Origin: JBKEAJ01 sp047974415
Lineage (GTDB): Bacteria > Bacteroidota > Bacteroidia > Bacteroidales > Prolixibacteraceae
Direction: 5' to 3'
Assembly: GCA_047974415.1 (NCBI GenBank)
Contig: JBKECH010000074.1
Span: 1 to 5,879, forward strand
Length of the DNA stretch: 5,879 nt
Below, in pieces: positions 1-5,684 of the stretch. Both the position numbers and the translations under genes were made by a program. Under the pieces are notes generated by a model. The model did not search any database, was not told the origin of the DNA, and was given only the letters and a program-made list of their open reading frames with translations. Every line of letters begins with the position of its first letter. Positions within the stretch are counted from its first letter, which is position 1.

Positions 1-560
1 ACCTGCGAAACGAACAGAATCCAACCCAAATGCAAAGTGTAAGCAGGAGCATCAAGGATGTTACTTCGCTAGACAAAAACACGGGCGTTTATTTCCTGCG
101 AACCAATGTGCGTACTTTTGGTGAGCAGACCACGTGGGATTATTACAATCTGATTCGTGAGATTGAATGCACCAATCGGCAGCTAAAAACTGATTTGAAT
201 CTGCGCCCCATTTATCATCAGACGGATGCACGCAGCGATGCTCATCTGTTCTTCGGCTTGCTTTCTTATTGGATTGTCAATACCATACGCTTTCAACTCA
301 AGCAATCAGGCGACAACGCCTATTGGACAGAAATTGTCAGACGCATGTCAACACAGAAGCTGGTGACTACAGAAGCCATCAATGCCTTGGGCGAGAAAGT
401 AGAGCTGAGGCAGTGCAGCAAACCAACAAAACAAGTAGAACGAATATACTCCACCTTAAAATTTAAACAGGCACCATTTAAGAAAATAAAAATCTGTAGG
501 TCACAGCCGCCACCCGAATAATCGCCCAGCCCTGCGCTGACTGGGAAAGTGAGTCTGAGA
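1..560 (+). mobile_element. Insertion sequence, right end (IS1634/IS4-like); boundary approximate
   Basis: The transposase tail shows that the window begins inside an insertion sequence. Its right terminus must lie between the transposase stop (521) and about 575, where clearly phage-like tape measure coding begins on the other strand. The end given here is a midpoint estimate. The terminal inverted repeat cannot be identified because the other end of the element is outside the window, so no target duplication can be checked either. The element probably inserted into the 3' part of the tape measure gene. Confidence 0.65.
3..521 (+). CDS. IS1634/IS4-like transposase, C-terminal part (5' end outside window)
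   Basis: This is the C-terminal part of a DDE transposase that would cut and join the ends of its insertion sequence. The frame is open from base 3 and the first in-frame ATG (base 30) is internal, so the true start lies left of the window. Numbering from that ATG, residues 38-53 resemble the Y-R-E-K signature of IS4-type transposases: tyrosines, an arginine (R43), a glutamate (E46, bases 165-167) and a lysine seven residues later (K53). E46 is the likely third catalytic acid. The following stretch, with 'RSDAHLFFGLLSYWIVNTIRF' split around residues 68-88, is typical of IS1634-group proteins. The C-terminus is basic and lysine-rich up to about residue 158; the last residues, ending in PPPE, look like the edge of the IS. 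No frameshift is visible. The gene points toward the phage tape measure gene and overlaps the end of that frame tail to tail by 21 bp. The family assignment is from motif memory; the exact IS name is unknown. Confidence 0.85.
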   Translation: MRNEQNPTQMQSVSRSIKDVTSLDKNTGVYFLRTNVRTFGEQTTWDYYNLIREIECTNRQLKTDLNLRPIYHQTDARSDAHLFFGLLSYWIVNTIRFQLKQSGDNAYWTEIVRRMSTQKLVTTEAINALGEKVELRQCSKPTKQVERIYSTLKFKQAPFKKIKICRSQPPPE

Positions 561-3500
561 GAGTGAAAGTTGGGCTAAGCCTGTCATTGCTCCATTCATT
601 GCACCGCTGGCTACCTCGGCAACATCTGATATACCCTGTGACACGCTACTTAGGAAGTTGCTACCCGTTGCGTTTGCCAACACCTCTAGGCTATCCGTAA
701 GCATATTGGCAGCATTCAACACCTTGCCAAAGCCTTGTTCTAAGATTGTTAGACCATCAGCAACATTGCCTTCGGATAATTTCTCAATGCCTTCAACCAT
801 TTGCCCAAAGGCAGAGTTTGCCATCGTAGCCCAATAGCGGAGGTTCTGCACCTGATCCGCTACCTTCTCCAGTTCTTCTGGAGAGTTCGCAATACGATTA
901 TAATCTTCTTCGGATATACCAAACGCCCCGTCGGTGTATTCGCCTGCCGTTAGATAATCTAGGATGCGTTCTGCTTCATCGGCGAGGCTAGAGAGTTCAT
1001 TGGCACTTTTGCCCGACATATTCGCAAATAGCTTGGCGATATCATTGGTTACGGCTTTGGTTTGCTTGGTCAGATCCTCGAGCTGTTTTTTGTATTTGTC
1101 ATCGAGCACCGCAAAATTGCTAGCATCCCCTCCTGCTTCTTCCAGCTTCTTACGCTCATCTGCCCATTGCTTGGTGATGCGTGTCTTTGCCTGCTCTATT
1201 GATTCATACTTTCGGAGTAGTTCAGCCGAATCATCTTCGGTCTTATCCTGCGTGAGCTTGCTTATTTCCTGCTCCTTGTCCAATATTTGCCCCTGCAATG
1301 TTAATTGTTCCAAGCCTGTTGTTTGCTTTTCTTTTTCTCGTAGATACCACAGTTCAATATCTAGGAGTTTCAACTTGTGTGCTTTCTCTTCGTCCAGCTC
1401 ATCAGCATAGCGTTGTTTTTGGGCGTTGATTTTGGATTGATATTGTTGGTCGAGGGTGTCGTCTTTGGTGGTGGTTTTCGTCCCACTCGTATCTACGCCA
1501 GTCAATACACCTAGCGTACTTTCGGCTGTACTCAAAGCTTTTTTCTTATCGGCAATAGCCGTTGCATAATCCGTAGATGGTGTTTTGCCACTTTGCAAAT
1601 CTGCAAGCTCCTGCTTTAGCTTCTTTACGTTTGCCCGGGCGGTTTCTATTTGTTCATTGAGTGTTGGGATTGGTGCATCTGCTCCTTTGGGTTCTTCTCC
1701 ACCTCCTTTACCACCTACTGGTGCAACAACTACATTTTTCAAGAACGAATAAAAAGCATTAACATCATCCTTAGCTGCTTCAAAGTCTTTATTGAGGTTC
1801 TTAAGCTTTACTATATCTTCTAGGAGAATATCATAAGTTGTTTTTTCTTTTGCAGCCCTTCCCGTTTTAGTAAAACCATATTCATCTGTTTTAATTTCAA
1901 TGTCTAAGAAATTGGCAACTTTATTTGCAAACTCTTCTGGAGACGAACCATTTTCTGCATTCATTTCTGCATTCCATTCTCCTAGCATACTAGATAGTGC
2001 ACCTTTTCTCTCTGGCGTTCCCGCTCTATTCAAAATTCTACCATATATAACTTGTTGTCTATTGTATGTTTTTTCAGCCAACTCTTCAATCTCACCCTCC
2101 TTACTACGCAATGCTACAGTACGCAATATCTCATCATTCACATCTTTTTGAGCTTTGGCAATATCTTCAATAAATCCTTTTTCCGTAACGTATTTACTCA
2201 TCAAGTCAGGATATAGCTGTACTAGCTTATCTTTGATACGCTTTGCCTCTTCACTCTCTGGGTTTAGCTTCTTGTAAGTCTCAAACAAATCATTAGCCTT
2301 TCCCTTTTCTTCAACTAGCGTAGAAATATAGTTTTTGTGCGTTTTATCTACCTTGATTGCTTCTTTGTTATACTGAATCAATTTTTGGATTAAGAAAACA
2401 ACTGCAGCTGCTATTGCTGCATACACATTCGCTTTCAAAGCCATATTATTTGCTTTCTGCGCCGTGGTCTGGGCTTTAACTGCACCTGTCAGCTTGCCAT
2501 AAGATCTACTAAAGAAGCCTAACACTAGAATTTTAGCCCGATGAAGCGTTAAATTTTTCTGATTCCACATTAAATTCATCTTCACCGCAGCGGTATATGC
2601 TCCAAGAGTAATCACAAGCTGGCTAATCGCCATCTTATTATCAATCACAAAACCAACCGCACCAGTCAGCATCTTGATGAACGAAGCTGTTCCTTCGGTT
2701 ACGCTTACCATGGCGGGACTAAGCTTGGTGCCGAGTTCTATGGTGTACTCTCTAATGCGGTTCTTGGCTTGCGCTAGTTTGGCGGTGCTGTTGTCGGTGT
2801 TGATTGCTGCCTGTTCTATGGCTTTGTTGGTGCCCGTTACGGCTTCGGTGTAGCGGAGGATTTCTGATTTATTCTGCACCAACAGTTCTCCCATTTTGGA
2901 GTGCTCCACACCGAATATCTTAGCTGCTGTTTCGCCTTTGGCATAGCGTTTGGCTAGTTCATCAATGGCATCATTCAGATTAAACACACCGTCTTTGTAG
3001 CCAATGTTGGTAGCCTTTAACTTCAACAGCACTTTGTCAAAGCTGTTCCCCATCATCTCGGCACGCGAATAAAACGGAGCCATTGCCTCAATAACCCCAG
3101 CTGTTTCTTCTATGCTTATGCCCATCATATTGGCAGATGTACCCGTTTTCTCCATTGCTTCTCCGAGGTATTCGATATTGGCGGCTCCTGCCTGATTACC
3201 TGCTGCAATGATGTTGATGATGCGACGGCTGTCTGCTACCGTTGCTTGAAACTGGTTCATTATCGTTGTATGCGTATTGGCGGCCTCTTCTAGCGGTCGT
3301 TTGCCTGCCTCTGCCAATATCATCGCATCTTGGGTAACATTGTGCAGGGCATCTGCATCTTTCAACAGTTCGGCACGCTTAGAACCTACGATACCATAAG
3401 CGTTCAGAATATCATCGGTGCTTTTCTTGAGGCGTACATTACCCTCGGTGAGGGTTGTTGCCGACTTCACCGCCATGCCCTCCAGTTCTGCCATTGCTTC

Positions 3501-4067
3501 GGGCGACAGCCCTGTAAGTGCTGCCACAGCATCTTTGTTCTCTTCGCGCTGAATAGCGGCTTCGCTCACTTTGCGTAGTACTGCATAAGCCCCAGAGATA
3601 GCGGTAACACCCGCCATTACATAGGTAGAATAATTCTTAAAGCCTTCTCTTGCACGTTCCCACATAGTGGGCTGTGCCTTTAGGTCGCCATTGAGTTGGC
3701 GGATGCGTGTACGTAGGGTTTGTACTTCTTTTTGCTTTTCTGCAAAGCCTGCATCAGTAGCTTTCATCCGTCGCATTTGCGATTGCGTAGTACGCAAAGC
3801 TTTATTCAGATCGTTGTACGAAGCTCCGTTGATGTTTCGCAGAACTTTTTGATAGTCGAAAGTAGCTTGAGTGAGCGAACGCTTAGCGCTATCCAATTGC
3901 TTCACTTCTTTTTCTAACTTGTGATATTCTTCAAAGTTCCCAGCCTTGCGAGCTTCGTTCATTGCTTTTCGCAACTCCTTGGCTTTTGTTTTGAGACCAT
4001 CTAAAGCTGCCTCTGCTTGCTTGCCGTCCAGATAGACCTGTGCTTTTGCTTTTTCTGATATTGCCAT
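501..4067 (-). CDS. Phage tail tape measure protein, 3' end disrupted by IS
   Basis: A tape measure protein sets phage tail length, scaffolds tail tube assembly and may help DNA enter the cell. The 1188-residue frame has the usual layout. Residues 1-135 are helical and rich in Lys, Glu and Gln. Residues 140-165 contain a short hydrophobic stretch. Residues about 190-400 match a TP901-type tape measure core, with Ala/Gly-rich helices, 'GNQAGAANIEYLGEAM' and an 'AKIFGVEHSKMGELL' segment. Hydrophobic helices lie at about 462-496 and 547-564. A Gly-rich linker at 784-801 is followed by coiled-coil stretches to about 1010, and an Ala/Gly/Ser-rich helical region reaches about 1165. Residues after about 1165 (QTHFPSQRRAGRLFGWRL) are basic and unlike the preceding sequence; they appear to be read from IS DNA. 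The start at 4067 follows the upstream gene's stop by 2 bp, suggesting coupled translation. There is no clear Shine-Dalgarno site, and the upstream bases are AT-rich. Intact relatives are often longer, so this copy is probably non-functional. Confidence 0.9.
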   Translation of the reverse strand: MAISEKAKAQVYLDGKQAEAALDGLKTKAKELRKAMNEARKAGNFEEYHKLEKEVKQLDSAKRSLTQATFDYQKVLRNINGASYNDLNKALRTTQSQMRRMKATDAGFAEKQKEVQTLRTRIRQLNGDLKAQPTMWERAREGFKNYSTYVMAGVTAISGAYAVLRKVSEAAIQREENKDAVAALTGLSPEAMAELEGMAVKSATTLTEGNVRLKKSTDDILNAYGIVGSKRAELLKDADALHNVTQDAMILAEAGKRPLEEAANTHTTIMNQFQATVADSRRIINIIAAGNQAGAANIEYLGEAMEKTGTSANMMGISIEETAGVIEAMAPFYSRAEMMGNSFDKVLLKLKATNIGYKDGVFNLNDAIDELAKRYAKGETAAKIFGVEHSKMGELLVQNKSEILRYTEAVTGTNKAIEQAAINTDNSTAKLAQAKNRIREYTIELGTKLSPAMVSVTEGTASFIKMLTGAVGFVIDNKMAISQLVITLGAYTAAVKMNLMWNQKNLTLHRAKILVLGFFSRSYGKLTGAVKAQTTAQKANNMALKANVYAAIAAAVVFLIQKLIQYNKEAIKVDKTHKNYISTLVEEKGKANDLFETYKKLNPESEEAKRIKDKLVQLYPDLMSKYVTEKGFIEDIAKAQKDVNDEILRTVALRSKEGEIEELAEKTYNRQQVIYGRILNRAGTPERKGALSSMLGEWNAEMNAENGSSPEEFANKVANFLDIEIKTDEYGFTKTGRAAKEKTTYDILLEDIVKLKNLNKDFEAAKDDVNAFYSFLKNVVVAPVGGKGGGEEPKGADAPIPTLNEQIETARANVKKLKQELADLQSGKTPSTDYATAIADKKKALSTAESTLGVLTGVDTSGTKTTTKDDTLDQQYQSKINAQKQRYADELDEEKAHKLKLLDIELWYLREKEKQTTGLEQLTLQGQILDKEQEISKLTQDKTEDDSAELLRKYESIEQAKTRITKQWADERKKLEEAGGDASNFAVLDDKYKKQLEDLTKQTKAVTNDIAKLFANMSGKSANELSSLADEAERILDYLTAGEYTDGAFGISEEDYNRIANSPEELEKVADQVQNLRYWATMANSAFGQMVEGIEKLSEGNVADGLTILEQGFGKVLNAANMLTDSLEVLANATGSNFLSSVSQGISDVAEVASGAMNGAMTGLAQLSLSQTHFPSQRRAGRLFGWRL
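1741..2400 (-). other. Low-GC module inside the tape measure gene
   Basis: By hand count this stretch is about 35% G+C, against about 48% for bases 2701-3120 of the same gene and 52% in single 60-base blocks near 3550 and 1450. It encodes roughly residues 557-776. It begins just inside the hydrophobic helix (547-564) and ends just before the Gly-rich linker (784-801), so its edges follow domain boundaries. The encoded part is helical and charged, including 'LNPESEEAKRIKDKL' and 'LYPDLMSKYVTEKG', a style common in Bacteroidales tape measure proteins. This suggests that an interior segment was exchanged by recombination between related phages. A local amino-acid bias (many Lys, Asn, Ile and Tyr) could explain part of the shift. 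Confidence 0.55.
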
Positions 4068-4069
4068 AA

Positions 4070-4468
4070 TTATACGGTATGATGTCGTTTGTCGTGTGCG
4101 TTTGCGTTGTCGTCTATATTTTCAATAATGGTAAGTGCAGCACGTTCTTCATATTTCTCTTTCAAGATTTGGCTCAAACGTTGCACCTGCTGGTAGAATA
4201 TTTTGCTATACCACTCTCTAGGCTGTTCCTTGCCACTGCCCAGAGGAGCTCCACGGCGAACGCCCATATCTACGAACTTGCCGTAGTAGTTGAATATAAA
4301 ATCAATGATTTCAGGATTGCCGTTAGCCTCTCGGTGGATGTACTGGTCCAGGCTTTGCAGAAGCTGACTACCCGACAAGCCTAATCGCTTGATGCGGTCT
4401 TCCCATTTCTTAAGGACGATATCTGCCCACGCTTCGAGGGTTTCGTTTAAATCTGTATGTTGTGCCAT
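4070..4468 (-). CDS. Phage structural/tail-associated protein upstream of tape measure (132 aa)
   Basis: The function is unknown. It is a soluble, mostly helical protein of 132 residues with no signal peptide or membrane segment. Its middle holds a Gly-Ser turn and short helix (residues 32-46), then a predicted strand region 'PEIIDFIFNYYGKFVDMGV' (53-71), then a basic glycine-rich loop (72-83), then 'EWYSKIFYQQVQRLSQILKEKY' split around residues 85-106, and an acidic/Asn-rich tail. I recall proteins with the 'YYGKFVDMGV…WYSK.F..QV.RL' pattern from Bacteroidales phages, usually labelled hypothetical. The order 'SGxLxxSL … YGxxVDxG' also recalls HK97 gp10-type tail completion proteins, but that is a weak inference. 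The slot before a tape measure gene is often held by tail assembly chaperones; no slippery frameshift pair is evident here. The start at 4468 is the only ATG after an in-frame stop 12 bp upstream. It is probably co-transcribed with the tape measure gene. Confidence 0.8.
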   Translation of the reverse strand: MAQHTDLNETLEAWADIVLKKWEDRIKRLGLSGSQLLQSLDQYIHREANGNPEIIDFIFNYYGKFVDMGVRRGAPLGSGKEQPREWYSKIFYQQVQRLSQILKEKYEERAALTIIENIDDNANAHDKRHHTV

Positions 4469-4496
4469 GATGCAATGTTACAGCGAGATGCAGAGC

Positions 4497-4660
4497 GTAG
4501 AAAGGACAAAACAGGCGCTTTCTTTCAATTCCGATCGTGTTTTGAGAGAAAGCAGATGTTTTTGCTCAATCCCGCTCCTGTTTTGGGAGAAAGCAAGTGT
4601 TTTTCTTTAATTCGGCTCGTGTTTTGGGAGAAAACACCTGTTTTTTGTCCTTTGGGGAAA
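4497..4660. repeat. 41-bp tandem repeat, about 3.5-4 degenerate copies
   Basis: The core TGTTTTG(A/G)GAGAAA recurs at 4538, 4579 and 4620, exactly 41 bp apart each time. Units 1 (4538-4578) and 2 (4579-4619) match well along their whole length, including a T-run near the middle and a CGCTC- or GGCTC-like end. Unit 3 (4620-4660) keeps the first half but diverges in the second. The bases before unit 1 (4497-4537) match unit 1 only in their second half (CAATTCC-like). Since 41 is not a multiple of three, the array is unlikely to be coding. It fills the spacer between two divergently transcribed genes. Confidence 0.85.
4501..4653. mobile_element. MITE-like element: terminal inverted repeats enclosing the 41-bp array
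   Basis: The left arm at 4501-4523 begins AAAGGACAAAACAGG and the right arm at 4629-4653 ends CCTGTTTTTTGTCCTTT. They are reverse complements apart from a two-base T insertion in the right arm and two mismatches, giving about 21 of 23 paired positions. Between them lie the 41-bp direct repeats. A short non-coding unit with matched ends and no gene is what miniature inverted-repeat elements look like. The arms could also fold as one long hairpin in RNA. No target duplication is obvious. The left arm is also partly an inverted copy of the repeat core itself (GAGAAA…TGTTTT), so the inverted ends may have arisen from inversion within the array rather than from transposition. Confidence 0.45.
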
Positions 4661-4681
4661 AATGCCAATTGCTTTCCTTTG
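4651..4681 (+). promoter_or_regulatory. Candidate Bacteroidetes promoter for the 226-aa gene
   Basis: A TTTG at 4651-4654 is followed after 19 bp by TTCCTTTG at 4674-4681. This fits the Bacteroidetes pattern TTTG-N19-21-TAnnTTTG at all fixed positions except the A of TA. Transcription would begin about 4688, leaving a 5' leader of about 34 bases before the ATG at 4722. The upstream box overlaps the right end of the repeat element, so that element may have supplied part of the promoter. TTTG boxes are common in this T-rich DNA, so chance is a real alternative. Confidence 0.45.
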
Positions 4682-4721
4682 CCACACAGTTTTCAATTAT
4701 TCACTTAAAACATTCAACGAA

Positions 4722-5402
4722 ATGTACAAGAAACCACTCAAAGGCATTAGAGTTGCCGAACTAGCCGGTATTGCTACCGAAGTCATTAATGTGTTGCTTC
4801 CATTGGATATCACAGCTCATCCAGAGTATGAGATTATGGTTGCAAATCTATCAAAGGAAACAAAGCGATTGATTGACGCACTCTCTAAAGATAGAGCGCA
4901 AGCCGAAACAGCAGACCGCGATAGCGATCGGGATTTGTGTGTATCAAACATTGGCAAGTTCATTTCTGCTATGAACCTGATATTTGCCGAGGGAGAAGGA
5001 ACCACCCAAATCAAAGCTACGTGGAGCAAATACGGTGTAGCTATTAATAGGCTAAATCAGTCGGCTCAATCGGGACAAATTCATAGCCTACTAGGAGAGT
5101 TCGAAGCTATCCAAACATCAGTAGATGCTATCCCAGCATTTGGGAGGCTGGTTGACAAATTACGGTCTGCACAAACTGCCTTTGAAACTGCCGAGGCAAA
5201 GTATAACACTACCGTAGCACACTTGAAAGCCCAAGACACAGCTACGCTCATCAAGCCATTAGTGATTGATGCGCTGAACACCATGGTGGACTACCACAAT
5301 GCGATGGTGCAGTTCAAGGGCGAAGAGTTCAAAAAGATTGCCGACGAGGTGGCAGTGGTTATCCGTGATGCCAACAGCAGAACACGCTCACGAAGCAAGT
5401 AG
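4722..5402 (+). CDS. Hypothetical helical protein, possibly DUF6261-like (226 aa)
   Basis: I do not recognise a biochemical function. The sequence is almost wholly predicted helix, soluble, without signal peptide, membrane segment or cysteine cluster. Residues 25-56 form an N-terminal helical pair. The charged segment 'ETADRDSDRDLC' (62-73) is followed by a long helix. 'WSKYGVAINRLNQSAQSGQI' (101-120) leads into 'LLGEFEAI', and the C-terminal third is amphipathic helices ending in a basic RTRSRSK tail. The D..RD motif, then a mid-protein tyrosine-glycine helix and a leucine-rich segment, resemble DUF6261 proteins of Bacteroidales; this is from memory and uncertain. The frame is open back to an ATG at 4662, which would add 20 residues. 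I prefer 4722 because a candidate promoter would start transcription after 4662, because the added residues look like translated spacer, and because the upstream bases are A-rich, as is common for Bacteroidetes starts. It is transcribed away from the phage genes and ends at a strong terminator. Confidence 0.8.
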   Translation: MYKKPLKGIRVAELAGIATEVINVLLPLDITAHPEYEIMVANLSKETKRLIDALSKDRAQAETADRDSDRDLCVSNIGKFISAMNLIFAEGEGTTQIKATWSKYGVAINRLNQSAQSGQIHSLLGEFEAIQTSVDAIPAFGRLVDKLRSAQTAFETAEAKYNTTVAHLKAQDTATLIKPLVIDALNTMVDYHNAMVQFKGEEFKKIADEVAVVIRDANSRTRSRSK

Positions 5403-5422
5403 GCACACACCGCCTAAAAAGC

Positions 5423-5455
5423 AAAAGAGGTTCGAACCATTCGAACCTCTTTTTT
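5423..5455. terminator. Strong intrinsic terminator, shared by convergent genes
   Basis: A perfect 14-bp stem pairs 5423-5436 (AAAAGAGGTTCGAA) with 5440-5453, with a three-base CCA loop and a run of six T (5450-5455) on the top strand. It lies 20 bp after the stop of the 226-residue gene and ends 2 bp from the stop of the convergent 49-residue gene. On the bottom strand the stem is followed by TTTTGCTTTTT, so it probably works in both directions. Confidence 0.92.
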
Positions 5456-5457
5456 CG

Positions 5458-5607
5458 TTACAGCATTGCCAAGAAGATAAGCAATGCTAGGACAAAGAAA
5501 ACTAGCATTACGGCTTTCTTATTAAACCGCACCTTTAGGAAAACTTCCAAGAGAACCACCCCAACAAAGTAGAGCAAGGCAAAGCCGATGATTAGTATTA
5601 TATCCAT
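5458..5607 (-). CDS. Small two-helix membrane protein (49 aa)
   Basis: This short frame runs from an ATG at 5607 to a TAA at 5460-5458. It encodes two hydrophobic helices, about residues 2-24 (starting MDIILIIGFALLYFVGVVLL) and about 32-49 (AVMLVFFVLALLIFLAML). A short basic turn (KVRFNKK, residues 25-31) separates them. The positive turn predicts that both ends face outward and the loop faces the cytoplasm. The function is unknown. Evidence for a real gene is the complete hydrophobic hairpin pattern, the stop placed beside a terminator hairpin, and its position downstream of the HicB-like gene on the same strand. No Shine-Dalgarno site is seen; the leader just before the ATG is A/T-rich. It may be co-transcribed with the antitoxin gene if the hairpin between them is read through. 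Small hydrophobic proteins include toxins, phage holin-like proteins and membrane-protein regulators; nothing here decides between them. Confidence 0.7.
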   Translation of the reverse strand: MDIILIIGFALLYFVGVVLLEVFLKVRFNKKAVMLVFFVLALLIFLAML

Positions 5608-5622
5608 GGTGTTTGAATTTAA

Positions 5623-5648
5623 AGGCACCCCACCGAAGCGGAGTGCCT
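5623..5648 (-). terminator. Bottom-strand hairpin with cUUCGg loop (terminator or leader structure)
   Basis: In bottom-strand RNA an 11-bp stem (AGGCACUCCGC with GUGGGGUGCCU) forms with two G-U pairs and a UUCG loop closed by C-G, the very stable tetraloop. In top-strand RNA the two wobble positions become C-A mismatches, so the structure favours the bottom strand. It lies 36 bp after the HicB-like stop and 15 bp before the 49-residue gene. Only three U follow the stem before AAAUU, so termination may be partial. It could instead be a processing or stability hairpin between two co-transcribed genes. Confidence 0.65.
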
Positions 5649-5684
5649 AGGCTGTTTGATTACTGTAAGTGTCAATTTAAAGTA

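Noticed and set aside
964..1410. Ser- and Cys-rich top-strand open frame of 148 codons
   Set aside because: It is the mirror of the tape measure coiled-coil coding region: Ser/Leu runs opposite Lys/Glu codons. No independent signal.
4079..4384. Top-strand open frame of 101 codons opposite the 132-residue gene
   Set aside because: Fully antisense to a better supported gene, with no promoter or domain pattern.
4497..4660. CRISPR array
   Set aside because: The 41-bp units are contiguous and degenerate along their full length with no unique spacers, and no cas gene is present.
4457..4708. Top-strand open frame across the repeat array (83 codons), and a similar one at 4389-4610
   Set aside because: They exist because the T- and G-rich repeat lacks stops. 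The 41-bp period shifts frame at each copy, the proteins have no domain pattern, and the first overlaps the start of the tail gene on the other strand.
4662..4721. Upstream ATG of the 226-residue gene as the true start (246 residues)
   Set aside because: It would lie upstream of the likely transcription start, and the extra 20 residues look like translated spacer. The ATG at 4722 has a typical A-rich leader.
4817..5284. Two bottom-strand open frames opposite the 226-residue gene
   Set aside because: Antisense shadows of a complete gene; no start signals or recognisable sequence.
5400..5416. Small inverted repeat TAGGC…GCCTA at the stop of the 226-residue gene
   Set aside because: Only a 5-bp stem with a 7-base loop and no T-run; the strong hairpin just downstream explains termination.
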